A stretch of 64,000 bases of DNA, from NCBI RefSeq assembly GCF_003515705.1, contig NZ_QWEH01000006.1, forward strand, positions 1 through 64,000. The letters are read 5' to 3'. Position 1 is the first letter of the stretch; the number at the start of each line of letters is the position of its first letter. This DNA comes from Oceanobacillus profundus (lineage in GTDB: Bacteria; Bacillota; Bacilli; Bacillales; Amphibacillaceae). Below the pieces are notes generated by a model. It was not told the DNA's origin and did no database searches. It saw only the letters and a program-made list of their open reading frames with translations. The position numbers were made by a program, and so were the translations under genes. This document shows, in pieces, positions 52,349 through 61,576 of the stretch.

Positions 52349-52680
52349 TCAACCCTCTTCCTCAACCTCTTTTTTAGTAAATTTATGCTTGTATTTCGTA
52401 AAAAAGAACCAAGGAAGCGGGGAAAGAAAAGAATCTCTCTGTGAAAAAACATGATCATGAATCTTTGTAAGAAAGTAGGTGATTTTATATAAAGCTTGAT
52501 TTAACAGCCTTTTATTAAAAGTCGTTAGGAGATGTTGCCAAACGTTCAGTAAAAGAACCGCCCCTTTTCCCCATTCTAAAACTGAACCGTCAACATGTCC
52601 TGTTTCTCCCTCAATTCTTCATTTATTTTTTCTACACATTTTTCAAACTGTGGTTTCTCAATAAAAAAAGACAAGGCCAT
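52349..52680 (-). pseudogene. Apparently frameshifted reading frame between yaaL and bofA
   Basis: An ATG at 52680 opens MALSFFIEKPQFEKCVEKIN and ends at a TAG after TVQF. Starting one base back, the second frame is open for about 75 codons (LEWGKGAVLLLNVWQHLLTT, ending KKEVEEEG) with a stop seven bases before bofA. One lost T in the run GTTTTAG would join them into a protein of about 110 residues. The ATG lies in the loop of the yaaL terminator, which is odd. I recognise no homologue. Confidence 0.4.
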
Positions 52681-52701
52681 CTATACTCACAAACCTTGTC
52701 T
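52662..52701 (-). terminator. recR-yaaL terminator
   Basis: AGACAAGG / CCTTGTCT followed by TTTTTTT on the minus strand, 16 bases after the yaaL stop codon. Confidence 0.85.
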
Positions 52702-52717
52702 CCCTTAATCTATAATT

Positions 52718-52933
52718 CTAGTATACTCGCACTGCACTAATATTACGCAGTCTTGCCTCACGCAGAAGAAATAAATATTTAGCCCGAGCAATTGCTTCTT
52801 GCTGCATTCCATTGATTGAAGGCTCCATACTTTGTTCTACAATAGACCTAATTTGTTTCCACTCTTGTTCTGCTTGAATGATTGTATCAAGCAGCTCATG
52901 ATTGACATCTTTTGTCTTTCGTTTTTTCCCCAT
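52718..52933 (-). CDS. yaaL: DUF2508 protein YaaL
   Basis: This 71-residue, probably helical protein has the family features ELLDTIIQAEQEWKQIRSIV and ARAKYLFLLREARLRNI. Its function is unknown. It follows recR as in B. subtilis. I chose the ATG at 52933 behind AGGTGA; a GTG three codons upstream is possible. Confidence 0.88.
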   Translation of the reverse strand: MGKKRKTKDVNHELLDTIIQAEQEWKQIRSIVEQSMEPSINGMQQEAIARAKYLFLLREARLRNISAVRVY

Positions 52934-52949
52934 GCACTTCACCTAACTT

Positions 52950-53546
52950 CTACAAATCTCTTCTACCCTCTAAAGCTTTTGATAATGTTACTTCATCTGC
53001 ATATTCCAAATCGCCGCCAACAGGTAAGCCATGTGCAATTCGAGTCGTGCGGATACCTGATGGTTTAACAAGGCGTGAAATATACATTGCGGTTGCTTCC
53101 CCTTCGATGTTTGGGTTAGTTGCTAGGATGATTTCTTTTACTTCCTCATCCTTCAGACGATTGATTAGATCAGGGACATTAATATCTTCTGGTCCAATTC
53201 CATCCATTGGTGAAATTGCGCCATGAAGAACATGGTATTTTCCGTGGAATTCTTTCATCTTTTCCATTGCAATGACATCTTTTGGATCTTGCACGACGCA
53301 AATAACCGAATTATCTCGAGATGTATCCGAACATATCGCGCATGGATCCTGATCGGTGATGTGTCCACAAATACTGCAATGGGAGAGCTCTCTTTTGGCA
53401 TTCACTAATGCATTGGCAAAATTAAGCACATCATCATCTTTCATATTCAAAACAAAAAATGCCAGACGGACAGCTGTTTTCGGTCCAATGCCAGGCAATT
53501 TTGTAAAACTGTCAATTAACTTCGATATTGGTTCTGGATAATACAT
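52950..53546 (-). CDS. recR: Recombination protein RecR
   Basis: RecR works with RecF and RecO to load RecA on gaps. The 198-residue protein has the helix-hairpin-helix [15 protein letters not shown], a zinc finger ([16 protein letters not shown], about 57-72) and a Toprim domain. The ATG at 53546 is eight bases from AGGAGG; a TTG one codon upstream is possible. Confidence 0.97.
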   Translation of the reverse strand: MYYPEPISKLIDSFTKLPGIGPKTAVRLAFFVLNMKDDDVLNFANALVNAKRELSHCSICGHITDQDPCAICSDTSRDNSVICVVQDPKDVIAMEKMKEFHGKYHVLHGAISPMDGIGPEDINVPDLINRLKDEEVKEIILATNPNIEGEATAMYISRLVKPSGIRTTRIAHGLPVGGDLEYADEVTLSKALEGRRDL

Positions 53547-53570
53547 CAAGCCTGCCTCCTACACGAAAAC

Positions 53571-53604
53571 ATAAGCACCCGCTTCAAACCGGGTGCTTAT
53601 ACTT
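53571..53604 (-). terminator. Hairpin between yaaK and recR
   Basis: ATAAGCACCCG / CGGGTGCTTAT makes an 11-bp stem. The following minus-strand bases (GTTTTCG) are only weakly T-rich, so it may be an attenuator or processing site. Confidence 0.5.
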
Positions 53605-53643
53605 GGCATAGGGGATCGTAATCCCCTGCCATTTTTCCTTTAA

Positions 53644-53958
53644 TTAAAACATACCAGGCATGTTTAAGCCTTTTGTGAACTGTCCCATTTGTTGGTTCGT
53701 TTTATCATCAATTTGCTTCAATACATCATTTGTTGCAGCAATGATAAGATCTTGTAGCATTTCGATATCATCTGGATCTACAACTTCTTCTTTAATTGCA
53801 ATATCTGTAATTTCCTTTTTCCCATTTGCTGTAATGGTAACCATTCCACCACCAGCTGATGCTTCAAAAGACATTTCATGCAATTCGTCCTGTGCCTGCA
53901 TCATTTTCTTTTGCATTTTTTGCATTTGCTTCATCATATTGTTCATATTTCCCTTCAT
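53644..53958 (-). CDS. yaaK: Nucleoid-associated protein YaaK (YbaB/EbfC family)
   Basis: The 104-residue protein begins with a Met-rich helix ([20 protein letters not shown]) and has the conserved [15 protein letters not shown]. YbaB proteins bind DNA as dimers. I chose the ATG at 53958, preceded by AAAGGAGG; the earlier ATG is nine codons upstream. Confidence 0.94.
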   Translation of the reverse strand: MKGNMNNMMKQMQKMQKKMMQAQDELHEMSFEASAGGGMVTITANGKKEITDIAIKEEVVDPDDIEMLQDLIIAATNDVLKQIDDKTNQQMGQFTKGLNMPGMF

Positions 53959-54011
53959 GGAAAATACCTCCTTTAGATTATTCATTATTATTTTTTTCCT
54001 TATACTGGAAC

Positions 54012-54190
54012 AGCCACATCCAGCTCCAGCGCTAAAGCTGTAGCGAGACTTCCCTCACCTCCGTACGATAAAGAAGACTTGCCGATTGGCTGCTCCAGAG
54101 GCTTAGTCGCACTTATACCCTTGTGGTGAAAGTCAACATCGACTCCCTACGGCTCAGTCCGTACGTCGCTAACCGGGCGCTTGCGCTTTT
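54012..54190. repeat. Repeat family A, long form
   Basis: Ends are CATCCAGCTCCAGCGC and AACCGGGCGCTTGCGCTTTT. Between the blocks shared with the copy at 48571 lies an extra segment of about 85 bases that recurs in the copy at 4339. It occupies the entire dnaX-yaaK gap. Confidence 0.7.
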
Positions 54191-54195
54191 GTTTC

Positions 54196-55878
54196 CTAAT
54201 CATGTATTTCCAGTAATTCATCTCCAAAGAGCTTCCTAGCTTCATCCACTAGTGGGTCTCCTTGTTCTTCATCTTTAGGCTTATCTTGTTTGCTTATATA
54301 TTCCGTACGGAGCTGTGTCCAATCATTATCTGGAATTGGGATAATCGTTAATTGCTTATCCATCACACTCGTAAGTACGGATTCAACTGTCTCCCGATTA
54401 TCTAAAAATAAGGAGCAGTGGATTTCATATTTAAATGCGACAACGAGTGAATCTGCGGATGCAGCTGCAGGTTTACTATCCTGTATCGTTGCATGTGCAG
54501 GTGCATTCACTTGCTTTAGCTTACTTAAAAAGTTGGCCCACTGTGATTGTACTTGCTTTAATGCAGGCTTTTCTGCTTTTCCAAGCACATCACGAATTCG
54601 CTCAAACGGGATTTTATAGCTATTTTTCGATCCTCTCGCAGGTTGCCTTCTCTTCTCAGATGCAGCTGGTGCTTGAACAGGCTGTGCAGGCTGCTGCTTC
54701 AGATTGGTAAGCTCTTTTTCCAATTGTGACATTTTGCTCATCAGTTTTGTTACTGCTTCTGAATCAACATCAGCTGTCGCCTGCTCACCGGCATGATATC
54801 GATTGGTAATCGTGAGTATCGCTATTTCGATAAATACCTTGGGACTATTCGTCCACTTGATCTCTTGTTGGCACTGATTCAGTTGGATAATTGCATCCTG
54901 AATCCATGAGGTTGATACAGAATCAGAAAGTGCAAGGAAGTTATCATCCACTCTTGCTCTCTCCAACAATCCTTCTAGCGATGGAGCACTTTTGAAAAGC
55001 AATAGATCACGCATAAAATAAATCAGATCATATACAAATCGTCCAGGATCTTTCCCCCGTTGGATCAAATCATCCAATAGCTGTAACGCCTGTTCCACAT
55101 CTTTTTCATGCATGGCCTTTACGATATCGGTGAGCACTTTCTGGGAAACACCACCAGTAACAGCCAACACATCATCGAGTTCTACCTGGTCCTCACTATA
55201 GGAAATTGCTTGATCCAGAATACTTAACGCATCACGCATTCCACCTTCTGCTGCTAATGCAACAGTATCCAATGCCTCTTTCGAAACAGAAATATTCTCT
55301 GCTTCCATAATCGTTTGCATACGATCTACAATTGCCTGATTGGATATCGGTTTAAAATCGAATCGCTGACACCTAGAAATGATCGTTAATGGAATTTTAT
55401 GTGGCTCGGTCGTTGCCAAAATAAAGACGACATGCTTTGGTGGTTCTTCTAACGTTTTTAGTAATGCGTTGAATGCATTAATAGAAATCATGTGTACCTC
55501 ATCAATGATGTACACTTTATATGGTACTGCGCTTGAAGCATACTTTACCTTGTCTCGGATTTCACGAATATCATCGACACTCGTATTGGATGCAGCATCA
55601 ATTTCGATAACATCTGAAATCGAGCCATCCAAAATGCCACGACATGCATCACATTCATTACATGGTTCTTTGACTGGTGCATGCTCACAGTTAATTGTTT
55701 GGGCAAAAATCTTGGCAGCACTTGTTTTCCCTGTCCCTCTTGGCCCAGAGAATAAGTAAGCATGCGAAAATTTATCTTGTACAATCGCATTCTGCAATGT
55801 TCTCGTAATATGTGTTTGTCCTACGACATCCTCAAAAGTTCTTGGACGCCAAACGCGATATAAAGCTTGATAGCTCAT
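54196..55878 (-). CDS. dnaX: DNA polymerase III tau/gamma subunit
   Basis: DnaX is the clamp-loader ATPase that ties the polymerase to the helicase. The 560-residue protein has Walker A GPRGTGKT (45-52), a four-cysteine zinc module (CEHAPVKEPCNECDACR), the DEVHMIS box and sensor TTEPHKIPLTIISRCQRF. Domain IV/V follow from about residue 370. It heads the dnaX-yaaK-recR-yaaL run. Confidence 0.97.
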   Translation of the reverse strand: MSYQALYRVWRPRTFEDVVGQTHITRTLQNAIVQDKFSHAYLFSGPRGTGKTSAAKIFAQTINCEHAPVKEPCNECDACRGILDGSISDVIEIDAASNTSVDDIREIRDKVKYASSAVPYKVYIIDEVHMISINAFNALLKTLEEPPKHVVFILATTEPHKIPLTIISRCQRFDFKPISNQAIVDRMQTIMEAENISVSKEALDTVALAAEGGMRDALSILDQAISYSEDQVELDDVLAVTGGVSQKVLTDIVKAMHEKDVEQALQLLDDLIQRGKDPGRFVYDLIYFMRDLLLFKSAPSLEGLLERARVDDNFLALSDSVSTSWIQDAIIQLNQCQQEIKWTNSPKVFIEIAILTITNRYHAGEQATADVDSEAVTKLMSKMSQLEKELTNLKQQPAQPVQAPAASEKRRQPARGSKNSYKIPFERIRDVLGKAEKPALKQVQSQWANFLSKLKQVNAPAHATIQDSKPAAASADSLVVAFKYEIHCSLFLDNRETVESVLTSVMDKQLTIIPIPDNDWTQLRTEYISKQDKPKDEEQGDPLVDEARKLFGDELLEIHD

Positions 55879-55909
55879 AATACAGATTCCCCTCTATGAT
55901 CTATTTCTA

Positions 55910-55939
55910 ATTATACCCGATTTTAGGGGTGAATGTGAA
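55910..55939 (-). promoter_or_regulatory. dnaX promoter
   Basis: TTCACA (55934-55939), 18 bases, TATAAT (55910-55915) on the minus strand, about 35 bases ahead of dnaX. Confidence 0.65.
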
Positions 55940-56037
55940 CCAAAACAGGGTTAAATATATTTTTTGTAACATTCATCTGGAGTTACTGTCACATTTCGTT
56001 ATAGGTGGAGGGGATTGGTTTGTTCTATGGGACTAAG

Positions 56038-56075
56038 AAACCAGGATGGCATATCATCAGCCACCCTGGTTTTTA
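56038..56075 (-). terminator. tenA terminator
   Basis: AACCAGGGTGGC / GCCATCCTGGTT, a 12-base stem with one mismatch, directly after tenA. The T-tail is poor on the minus strand and better on the plus strand. Confidence 0.6.
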
Positions 56076-56080
56076 TAATT

Positions 56081-56770
56081 TTAAACAGATGCCGGATTCG
56101 TTGCTTTTTCCGAAAGCCATGTTTCAAACGTATAGGACATCTCCCAAAATGCGAGCTCATATTCTTTCGCAAGAATAAACTGCTCTTTGATTTTCTCTTT
56201 TTCTGTTTCACTTGCCTTTTCCGCTAATCCATCGAGCAGGTCAATCATTTCCTGTGTGGACTCTTGGAACCATTCACTACCATACGTGTTCAGCCAATTT
56301 TGGTAAATTTCTTCTTTCGGTTTTGCGTCCTTGTAAGTCAAACCAATATCAGCATATAACCAGTAACATGGTAGCATTGCAGCTACAATTTGAGCTAAAC
56401 TTCCGGACAACGATGCACGGTACAAATGCGATGTATAAGCATAGGCAGTTGGTGCAGGTTTAAAATTCTCAATTTCTGCATTGGTAATCTTTAAAATCCC
56501 TGCATGCTCCTTATGCACTGTTAGCTCTGCTTCTGCTGTTTTCTTTGCTTTTTCAGCCAGTTTAGCAGCAACATGAAAGTCATCTGAATGTGCAGCCGCA
56601 AAAGCATGCACCTTGCCGTAATGCTTCAAATAATAGATATCCTGCAGAATATAATTTTTGAATGTTTCCAGTGGCAAATCACCACTTACAATACCCTGTA
56701 CAAACGGGTGATTTAGACTTAATTTCCAACTCTCTTTCGTAGCCTCTCGCAATAACTCTGAAAAACGCAT
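56081..56770 (-). CDS. tenA: Thiaminase II (aminopyrimidine aminohydrolase)
   Basis: TenA salvages thiamin by hydrolysing degraded aminopyrimidines to HMP. The 229-residue all-helical protein has the catalytic Cys135 (LPCYW), Glu205 (EYELAFW) and Asp44 at the standard numbering. It is downstream of a TPP riboswitch and a dead thiM. The other genes of a salvage operon (tenI, thiO, thiS, thiG, thiF, thiD) are not present here. Confidence 0.95.
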   Translation of the reverse strand: MRFSELLREATKESWKLSLNHPFVQGIVSGDLPLETFKNYILQDIYYLKHYGKVHAFAAAHSDDFHVAAKLAEKAKKTAEAELTVHKEHAGILKITNAEIENFKPAPTAYAYTSHLYRASLSGSLAQIVAAMLPCYWLYADIGLTYKDAKPKEEIYQNWLNTYGSEWFQESTQEMIDLLDGLAEKASETEKEKIKEQFILAKEYELAFWEMSYTFETWLSEKATNPASV

Positions 56771-56794
56771 AGAAAATTCCTCCCCTAATTTTGT

Positions 56795-57160
56795 TTAATA
56801 GATTACTTCTAATACAGCGTTAACAATATACATCAAATCGTTTTTATCCTGCTGATCTTCAAGAAAAATCCCACTGGTGGTAGCCATACCTCCGGTCCCA
56901 AGAATTGCCGGAACCCCATTCTCGTTTGCTGCTTTTCCAGCCTTTAACATTGCTTCTCCACAGGACTCCGTTAATGTCCCATTGTTCAGCACTACAGCGT
57001 CGGCAATTTTTCCGTAGTCTTTTGATTCTCTTAGTGTATGTGACATTGCAGGAGACGCGCCGATTGCGATTAGACCATTAGCAGCAAAATTACTCGCAAC
57101 TTCATTGGTAATATTAAAAATAAACGGCTAGTCTTCTCTTATTTTTGCAATAACATCCAT
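56795..57160 (-). pseudogene. thiM: thiM remnant (hydroxyethylthiazole kinase)
   Basis: An ATG at 57160 with AAGGAGAT six bases ahead opens MDVIAKIRED and then an in-frame TAG at codon 11 (57128-57130). After the stop the frame continues with ThiM-like FNITNEVASNFAANGLIAIG and then VVLNNGTLTESCGEAMLKAG. Similarity ends near residue 80 of an expected 270, followed by about 25 unrelated codons to a stop. The kinase core is missing. Confidence 0.8.
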
Positions 57161-57196
57161 CAAAACATCTCCTTTCTATAAATTTAGAATGAAGAA

Positions 57197-57226
57197 CAAA
57201 AAAACCACCCCGAAATGGAGTGGTTA
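57197..57226 (-). terminator. TPP riboswitch expression platform terminator
   Basis: ACCACTCC / GGGGTGGT followed by seven T residues lies between the aptamer and thiM. It suits control by transcription termination when thiamin pyrophosphate is bound. Confidence 0.8.
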
Positions 57227-57239
57227 TATATACAGTTAC

Positions 57240-57352
57240 AGAATTATGTATACGTCACCAGCTCCACTTCCCTACGCTGGTACTAGCCAGTTCAGGTTCA
57301 AAGGGATCAAGAAATGAATCTTATCTCAGCCAAATGGCACCCCTAGTGGATT
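57240..57352 (-). promoter_or_regulatory. TPP riboswitch (THI box)
   Basis: The minus strand shows the THI-box signatures: ACTAGGGGTGCC, GGCTGAGATAAGA, CCCTTTGAACCTGAACTGG, and the closing AGCGTAGGGAAGTGG. The aptamer looks complete. With the terminator downstream it should shut off thiM-tenA transcription when TPP is plentiful. Confidence 0.93.
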
Positions 57353-57480
57353 TTTTATATTCTAGTTCTATCTTATTCCATTTTTTCATAAAAGTAAAAT
57401 TATTCATACGAAAAAAATCCCAACATCCAACTCTTATCCATATGGCATGCAGCTTAGATAGATTTTATCTAGGTGAATTT

Positions 57481-57524
57481 AAAAACACTCTTTCAAATGC
57501 TTTATAGCGTTTAAAAGAGTGTTT
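57481..57524 (-). terminator. SRP RNA terminator
   Basis: AAACACTCTTTTAAA ... TTTGAAAGAGTGTTTTT on the minus strand forms a long stem with a T-tail just beyond the RNA. Confidence 0.85.
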
Positions 57525-57534
57525 GATTGCATTA

Positions 57535-57808
57535 TGTAGCCGTGCACCCACTTTCGATGTGACGACCCTATGCGTTACTTAAGTTCATGGCTCGGCCTAG
57601 GCTTCCCCACGGCACACAGAAAATTCCACTTACTGCTGCTTCCTTCCGGACCTGACAGGGTTCATGGGTTCCTGTTGCGTAGGACCCGGGCGTCAACACC
57701 ACTCCCTTAAGGCAGACCATAAAATCGCCACACCTAGAGTGGGAATTCAGCCTCGCTATAGCGGATTGCGAGTACAGGGCACCGCTACCTCCCCACCTAG
57801 CACGGTAT
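57535..57808 (-). ncRNA. scr: Signal recognition particle RNA, Bacillus large form
   Basis: This is the RNA of the signal recognition particle that binds Ffh. The minus strand contains the universal domain IV core GTCAGGTCCGGAAGGAAGCA, and the 5' Alu part GCTAGGTGGGGAGGTAGCGG. The length, about 274 bases, fits the Bacillus type with Alu domain. It lies between tadA and dnaX as in B. subtilis. The exact ends are estimated. Confidence 0.92.
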
Positions 57809-57813
57809 TTACC

Positions 57814-57842
57814 ATTATAGCGAAATTATCGACAAAATGCAA
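57814..57842 (-). promoter_or_regulatory. SRP RNA promoter
   Basis: TTGCAT (57837-57842), 17 bases, TATAAT (57814-57819) on the minus strand places the transcript start at about 57808. Confidence 0.75.
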
Positions 57843-57845
57843 CAT

Positions 57846-57869
57846 CAAAAGCGGAAGCGCCCGGTTACC
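57846..57869. repeat. Repeat family A, truncated end
   Basis: AAAAGCGGAAGCGCCCGGTT is the inverse of the family A right end (compare 54171-54190). Only this end remains, wedged between tadA and the SRP RNA promoter. Confidence 0.6.
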
Positions 57870-57871
57870 GA

Positions 57872-58384
<513 letters not shown>

Positions 58385-58418
58385 TTAAGTAGTCATACCG
58401 AATAAAGGAGACTCATAA

Positions 58419-58952
58419 ATGGATACATCATTAAATAACACTGCTGTACTATTTGTCGATATTATCAACGATTTTGACTTTGATGGCGGTGATGATTTAT
58501 ATCGAAATACGAAAGCAATCCTCCCGAACCTCATTAAGCTGAAGAAATTCGCCAAAGAAAAAAATCTACCTACTATTTATGTTAATGACCATTACGGATT
58601 ATGGCAAGCAGACTTTCATAAAATTATTGAAAACTGTAAAAATGATAGAAGCAAGGAAATTATTGAGGCACTCGCACCAGAGGAAGATGATTACTTTCTT
58701 ATTAAACCACAGCATTCTGCCTTTTTCCAGACGCCACTGCAATCTTTGCTTACAGATTTAAAACGAAGCCATCTCCTAATGGCTGGTATTGCCGGAGACA
58801 TTTGCATTCTTTTTACTGCCAAGGATGCGTATATGTACCAATTTGGAATGCACGTTCCTGCAAATTGCATGGCATCCGAAGCAAAGGAGAACAATGATTA
58901 TGCATTATATTTAATCCGTTCTGTAATGAAGGCAAATATCGATCCACTTTAA
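58419..58952 (+). CDS. yaaI: Isochorismatase-family cysteine hydrolase (YaaI)
   Basis: The 177-residue protein has the family aspartate early (LFVDIINDFDF), the lysine in FLIKPQHSAF and the nucleophile Cys128 in AGIAGDICILFTA. The family includes isochorismatases and nicotinamidases; substrate unknown. AAAGGAG precedes the ATG. It is followed by yaaH. Confidence 0.88.
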   Translation: MDTSLNNTAVLFVDIINDFDFDGGDDLYRNTKAILPNLIKLKKFAKEKNLPTIYVNDHYGLWQADFHKIIENCKNDRSKEIIEALAPEEDDYFLIKPQHSAFFQTPLQSLLTDLKRSHLLMAGIAGDICILFTAKDAYMYQFGMHVPANCMASEAKENNDYALYLIRSVMKANIDPL

Positions 58953-59016
58953 GTCATATAGCTGACCTCCTTCACATAAGTTAAAATGAGAAACTGTTTT
59001 GAAGGAGGAAGTTCTC

Positions 59017-60303
59017 TTGCAAATTCATGTTGTTACAGAAGGGGAAACATTAACTTCAATCGCTAATACATATAATACAACTGCTGTCGCCATTACGAAT
59101 GCCAATGAACTAGATGCTCCAAATGATCTCGTCATCGGGCAAGCACTGGTCATCCCCATTTTTGGTCAGTTTTACTTTGTTCAACAAGGTGATAGCCTTT
59201 ATTCCATTGCCAACCGATTTGGGATGACCTATCAGGAACTAGCAACGATTAATAATATTTCACCAGAGATGACACTTCCTATTGGCTTGCGGCTTTACAT
59301 CCCGCCTCGTGCTAAGCGCGCGATTACATCGTATGCTTATATTGAACCCTTTGGTGATACGGTTTCTGAAACCTTGGAAAATGCTGCTGCTAAAAATTCT
59401 CCTTATCTAACTTTCCTTGCATTATTTAGCTATCGAGTCAATCGCGATGGTTCATTGACTTCACCACCCATCGGGAATCTACAGGAGATTGCCGCAAACA
59501 CAGATACAGCAATGGCAATGGTTGTGACAAATTTGGAAGGACCTGGGTTTAGTGATGAGCTTGGTCATATCATTTTAACCGTACAAGCGGTTCAAAATAA
59601 GCTATTGGATAACATTGTGAATACAGCGCAGACACAAGGATTTACCGATATTCACTTTGACTTTGAATTTCTGCCATCTGATGATCGGGAAGCATACAAC
59701 GCATTTCTGCGTAAAGCAAAGGAGCGATTTTCTCAGGAAGGCTTACTCTTATCTACTGCACTCGCGCCAAAAACAAGCGCCACTCAAACAGGGCAGTGGT
59801 ATGAAGCTCACGATTACGCTGCTCATGGGGAAATAGCAGACTTTGTTGTATTAATGACGTATGAATGGGGCTATAGCTACGGTCCTCCGATGGCTGTTTC
59901 GCCAATTGATCAAGTTCGTAATGTTGTTGATTACGCCTTAACAGTTATTCCCGCAGATAAAATATTATTAGGCCAAAATTTATATGGATACGATTGGACG
60001 TTACCCTTTGTTGAAGGTGGAGAAGCTGCTCGTGCCGTAAGTCCACAGCAAGCGATTGCAATTGCCAGGGAAAATAATGCTGTCATTCAATATGACACGA
60101 GCGCACAGGCGCCATTTTTCACGTATACAGATGCAGAGGGGAATGAACACGAGGTATGGTTTGAAGATGCCAGATCAATTCAGGCAAAATTCGATATGAT
60201 TCGTGAACTCGACCTACTAGGTATTGCATATTGGAAGCTAGGTCTAGCCTTTCCACAAAATTGGCTTTTACTAGACGATCAATTTACGATAACCAAACTA
60301 TAA
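59017..60303 (+). CDS. yaaH: Spore cortex-type glycosidase with LysM repeats (YaaH/SleL)
   Basis: The protein of about 428 residues has two N-terminal LysM domains (VVTEGETLTSIANTYNTT; FVQQGDSLYSIANRFGMT) and a GH18 domain from about residue 105 with the catalytic DxxDxDxE motif DIHFDFEFLPS. It resembles B. subtilis YaaH and Bacillus SleL, N-acetylglucosaminidases of the spore. I chose the TTG at 59017, eight bases after GGAGG. No signal peptide is present, as usual for this spore protein. Confidence 0.93.
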   Translation: MQIHVVTEGETLTSIANTYNTTAVAITNANELDAPNDLVIGQALVIPIFGQFYFVQQGDSLYSIANRFGMTYQELATINNISPEMTLPIGLRLYIPPRAKRAITSYAYIEPFGDTVSETLENAAAKNSPYLTFLALFSYRVNRDGSLTSPPIGNLQEIAANTDTAMAMVVTNLEGPGFSDELGHIILTVQAVQNKLLDNIVNTAQTQGFTDIHFDFEFLPSDDREAYNAFLRKAKERFSQEGLLLSTALAPKTSATQTGQWYEAHDYAAHGEIADFVVLMTYEWGYSYGPPMAVSPIDQVRNVVDYALTVIPADKILLGQNLYGYDWTLPFVEGGEAARAVSPQQAIAIARENNAVIQYDTSAQAPFFTYTDAEGNEHEVWFEDARSIQAKFDMIRELDLLGIAYWKLGLAFPQNWLLLDDQFTITKL

Positions 60304-60342
60304 TAGAATATGTACTAGATATTAATATCGCCAAGAAGATCG

Positions 60343-60385
60343 AAAAGACCGTCTCCATTTGATTAGAGACGGTCTTCCTATTTTT
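60343..60385 (+). terminator. yaaH terminator
   Basis: AAGACCGTCTC / GAGACGGTCTT and a short T-rich tail follow yaaH. Confidence 0.8.
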
Positions 60386-60446
60386 ACATATTGTTAATTG
60401 TGGTTTCCTTTTCCGTTATCTAACAATAGACTCCCACTTTTAATTC

Positions 60447-60962
60447 TTACTTGAGCAGATTCAAAGCTTCACGATTAAAAGCTGGAATATCATCTGGCTG
60501 ACGACTTGTCACAAGCTGATCCTGACAAACGACTACTTCTTTATCGACAACCTTGGCTCCTGCATACTCCATATCAACTTGAATCGATTTGTAGCCTGTT
60601 GCATCTCGGCCCTCTAACGCTTTCGCTGTAATTAACAGCTGTGGTCCATGACAAATTGCAAATACAGGTTTTTTCGCATCCATGAAACCTTTAGCAAACT
60701 TAACAAAACGATCATCCGCCCGTAAAATATCTGGTGAAAAGCCACCAGGGATGAATAATGCATCAAAATCATCGACATTTACATCCTCGATACCATGGTC
60801 AATCGTTAACGTAGTTTCCTTGTTTTTCCCTGTTACTTTATTGCCCTTTTCTTTTTCAATCGTGATTACTTCATGCCCAGCTTCTTTAAAAGCCTCTGCT
60901 GGTTCTGTATATTCCACATCCTCAAACATATCGGTAATGACGGTTGCTATTTTTTTACCCAT
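60447..60962 (-). CDS. DJ-1/PfpI-family protein
   Basis: The 171-residue protein has the DJ-1 fold and the nucleophile elbow FAICHGPQLL (Cys104 region), with an upstream FIPGGFSPDILR. Members are glyoxalases, deglycases or stress proteins, e.g. general stress protein 18 (YfkM) in B. subtilis. The true activity is unknown. This gene is not in this position in B. subtilis. Confidence 0.88.
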   Translation of the reverse strand: MGKKIATVITDMFEDVEYTEPAEAFKEAGHEVITIEKEKGNKVTGKNKETTLTIDHGIEDVNVDDFDALFIPGGFSPDILRADDRFVKFAKGFMDAKKPVFAICHGPQLLITAKALEGRDATGYKSIQVDMEYAGAKVVDKEVVVCQDQLVTSRQPDDIPAFNREALNLLK

Positions 60963-61025
60963 TGCTCATCCGCTCCTTATGATTTGATTCATAAAGAGTC
61001 TTCCCTTTGTAAGGAAAATAAAACA

Positions 61026-61466
61026 TCACCGATCCATGCCCATTAATGCTCGCAATTCCTCTTCATTCGAAATTAGATCTTGAACCGTATATTCATCAAG
61101 CACCTTAAAAAAAGCATGCAAGGCTTTATTCAATGCGTGTTTTAAGGTACATGCTGGGGTAATCACACAATGATTTGTTCCCTTATCAAAGCATTCAAGT
61201 AAATTAAAATCACTTTCGAGGCTGCGAACAAGTAAACCTACGTTGATTTCCGATGCAGGCTTTGCCAGTCGGATACCACCATTTCTCCCTCTAATCGTTT
61301 CAAGTAAGCCCATTTTGTTCAATTCAAAGACAATTTTTCCTAAATGATGCTGCGAGATGTTAAAAACCTCTGAGATTTCCTTAATACTAGCAAGCTCATC
61401 ATTCGGTTTTGTACCTGTATAAATTAAAACGCGCAATGCGTAATCCGTATACTTCTTTAATTGCAT
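61026..61466 (-). CDS. nsrR: Nitric-oxide-sensing repressor NsrR
   Basis: NsrR is an Rrf2-family repressor with a 4Fe-4S cluster that reacts with NO. The 146-residue protein has a winged helix (YTDYALRVLIYTG, ISQHHLGKIVFELNKMG) and the three ligands Cys92, Cys100 and Cys106, plus Asp8, the fourth ligand in Streptomyces NsrR. It is divergent from hmp. Confidence 0.93.
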   Translation of the reverse strand: MQLKKYTDYALRVLIYTGTKPNDELASIKEISEVFNISQHHLGKIVFELNKMGLLETIRGRNGGIRLAKPASEINVGLLVRSLESDFNLLECFDKGTNHCVITPACTLKHALNKALHAFFKVLDEYTVQDLISNEEELRALMGMDR

Positions 61467-61524
61467 GAATGAATCACCTCGTTTACTTCTTCACAATATT
61501 GTAACACAAAACCCGTTTTCACTA

Positions 61525-61554
61525 TTGATACAGTGCAAATAAAACATCTATAAT
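61525..61554 (+). promoter_or_regulatory. hmp promoter
   Basis: TTGATA (61525-61530), 18 bases, TATAAT (61549-61554), about 50 bases ahead of hmp. Confidence 0.75.
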
Positions 61555-61559
61555 TAAAC

Positions 61560-61576
61560 ATGTATTAGAAATACAT
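61560..61576 (+). promoter_or_regulatory. NsrR-type operator
   Basis: ATGTATTAGAAATACAT is a perfect 7-3-7 palindrome covering the expected hmp transcription start. It fits the ATGYATTTnAAATRCAT-type sites bound by Bacillus NsrR. It would block hmp transcription until NO destroys the cluster. Confidence 0.8.
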
